From NCBI GenBank assembly GCA_041552135.1, contig JBFELL010000140.1:1-7449 (forward strand): a DNA stretch of 7,449 nucleotides. The letters are read 5' to 3'. Under the pieces are notes generated by a model. It was not told where the DNA came from. It saw only the letters and a program-made list of their open reading frames with translations, and made no database searches. The position numbers and the translations under genes were made by a program. The stretch comes from SZUA-186 sp041552135. GTDB lineage: Bacteria > Pseudomonadota > Gammaproteobacteria > UBA9214. Shown piece after piece: positions 6,871 to 7,449 of the stretch; positions within the stretch are counted from its first letter, which is position 1, and every line of letters starts with the position of its first letter.

Positions 6871-6926
6871 GTCGTAAAATCGCATAGAATGGCTTGATAT
6901 TCAATTATTTTCGTAATTTTCACAGG
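6871..6926. promoter_or_regulatory. AT-rich divergent promoter region between lptD and the fusion-protein gene
   Basis: The intergenic region changes from GC-rich to clearly AT-rich here, as expected where two divergent genes start. Plus-strand elements include TTGATA (6894-6899), TAGAAT (6885-6890) and TAATTT (6914-6919), but no pair has ideal 17-base spacing. On the minus strand TTGAAT followed 17 bases later by GATTTT is a weak candidate for lptD. The region is a reasonable place for both promoters; the exact elements are unresolved. A GAACTT sits farther downstream on the minus strand without a matching sigma-E -10 element. Confidence 0.35.
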
Positions 6927-7449
6927 ATGAAAAAGGCGACCCAACGCAACCTGCTGATTGCCCTCGCTGGACTGGCCCTGCTGCTGGTCCTGACGACGCC
7001 GGACCGGAGCCCCGAGCTGGAGGAGCCGGTGCCGGCACGCGTGCTGGTCGCGACGGTGCTCAATCACGATCTTCTGCCGCAGCAGTCGGTCAGCGGCCAC
7101 CTGGCGCCCATGCGCCGCGCCTCGCTGCATTTCGAGCTCAGCGGCCAGGTGCGCGAGCGCCTGGTGGAGCCGGGGCAGCCCGTCGCGGCAGGCGAGATGC
7201 TGCTGGCGCTGGTGGAGGACGACTACCGTGATGCCCTGGACCGGGCGGAGGCACAGCTCGAACTCGAGCGCGGCAACATCGACAAGGACCGCGAGCTGCT
7301 CCGGCTGGCCCGGCGCAATCATGCCCTGCAAAAGGACGAGGTCGCCCGGCTGGAGCAACTGGGCCAGGATTCGCTGATATCGCAGTCGCGGCTCGACGAG
7401 TCGCGCATCAAGCTGCTGCAACTGCAGTCCGAGGCCGGCGCCTACGTCG
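6927..7449 (+). CDS. RND-type efflux membrane fusion protein (HlyD family), N-terminal part
   Basis: The frame opens at ATG 6927 and stays open to the right edge, showing 174 residues. Residues 8-24 form one hydrophobic segment (LLIALAGLALLLVL), an inner-membrane anchor or uncleaved signal; no lipobox cysteine is present. About 37-98 match the first half of the barrel and the biotinyl/lipoyl-like domain (VSGHLAPMRRASLHFELSG, then VRERLVEPGQPVAAGEMLLAL). From about 99 a heptad-rich helix begins (DDYRDALDRAEAQLELERG), the first arm of the alpha-helical hairpin, with the typical turn-side phrase LGQDSLISQSRLDE. Such periplasmic adaptors link an RND pump in the inner membrane to a TolC-type outer-membrane channel, so a pump gene is expected downstream. 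The Shine-Dalgarno sequence is poor: AGG directly abuts the ATG. The substrate cannot be inferred. Confidence 0.85.
   Translation, partial: MKKATQRNLLIALAGLALLLVLTTPDRSPELEEPVPARVLVATVLNHDLLPQQSVSGHLAPMRRASLHFELSGQVRERLVEPGQPVAAGEMLLALVEDDYRDALDRAEAQLELERGNIDKDRELLRLARRNHALQKDEVARLEQLGQDSLISQSRLDESRIKLLQLQSEAGAYV

Noticed and set aside
6831..7421. Minus-strand open frame of 196 codons opposite the fusion-protein gene
   Set aside because: The plus strand encodes a clear membrane fusion protein with anchor, lipoyl-like domain and coiled coil; the reverse frame has no domain and would overlap the divergent promoter region.
1..7449. CRISPR array, tRNA, rRNA, insertion sequence or attachment site
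   Set aside because: No regularly spaced repeats, cloverleaf, transposase or terminal inverted repeats were seen on either strand.

Overview
The window looks like chromosomal DNA of a moderately GC-rich gammaproteobacterium. The main reason is the block lptD-surA-pdxA, read leftward on the minus strand in the order typical of Gammaproteobacteria. The encoded LptD has the four-cysteine pattern of the Escherichia coli protein, and SurA has two parvulin domains. No genus can be named from the sequence alone.

Layout from left to right. Positions 1-88 may hold the last codons of a plus-strand gene that enters from outside the window; they also contain a perfect 12-base palindrome. A short hairpin flanked by A and T runs (about 102-118) could terminate transcription from both sides. 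Positions 190-1953 (minus) encode a glycoside hydrolase family 13, subfamily 18 enzyme, that is, a sucrose-phosphorylase-type glucosyl phosphorylase. After a 192-base gap come pdxA (2146-3171, vitamin B6 synthesis), surA (3137-4549, periplasmic chaperone and prolyl isomerase) and lptD (4554-6755, outer-membrane lipopolysaccharide translocon), all on the minus strand and tightly packed. A 171-base intergenic region (6756-6926) separates lptD from a divergent plus-strand gene at 6927. That gene runs off the right edge and encodes the N-terminal part of an RND/HlyD-type membrane fusion protein.

How the genes fit together: lptD and surA are functionally linked, because SurA escorts beta-barrel proteins, LptD among them, to the outer-membrane assembly machinery. 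pdxA travels with them by conserved linkage rather than shared chemistry. In E. coli the next gene would be rsmA (ksgA), followed by apaG and apaH. Here that place is taken by the sugar phosphorylase gene, which is lower in GC than its neighbours, has its own ribosome binding site and is probably an accessory insertion. The divergent fusion protein suggests that an efflux operon starts at the right edge.

I found no evidence for a wholly new system. The most unusual item is the phosphorylase: its catalytic residues are all present, but it carries an insertion of roughly 70 residues just before the nucleophile strand and has changes in the acceptor-site loop, so its acceptor sugar is uncertain.
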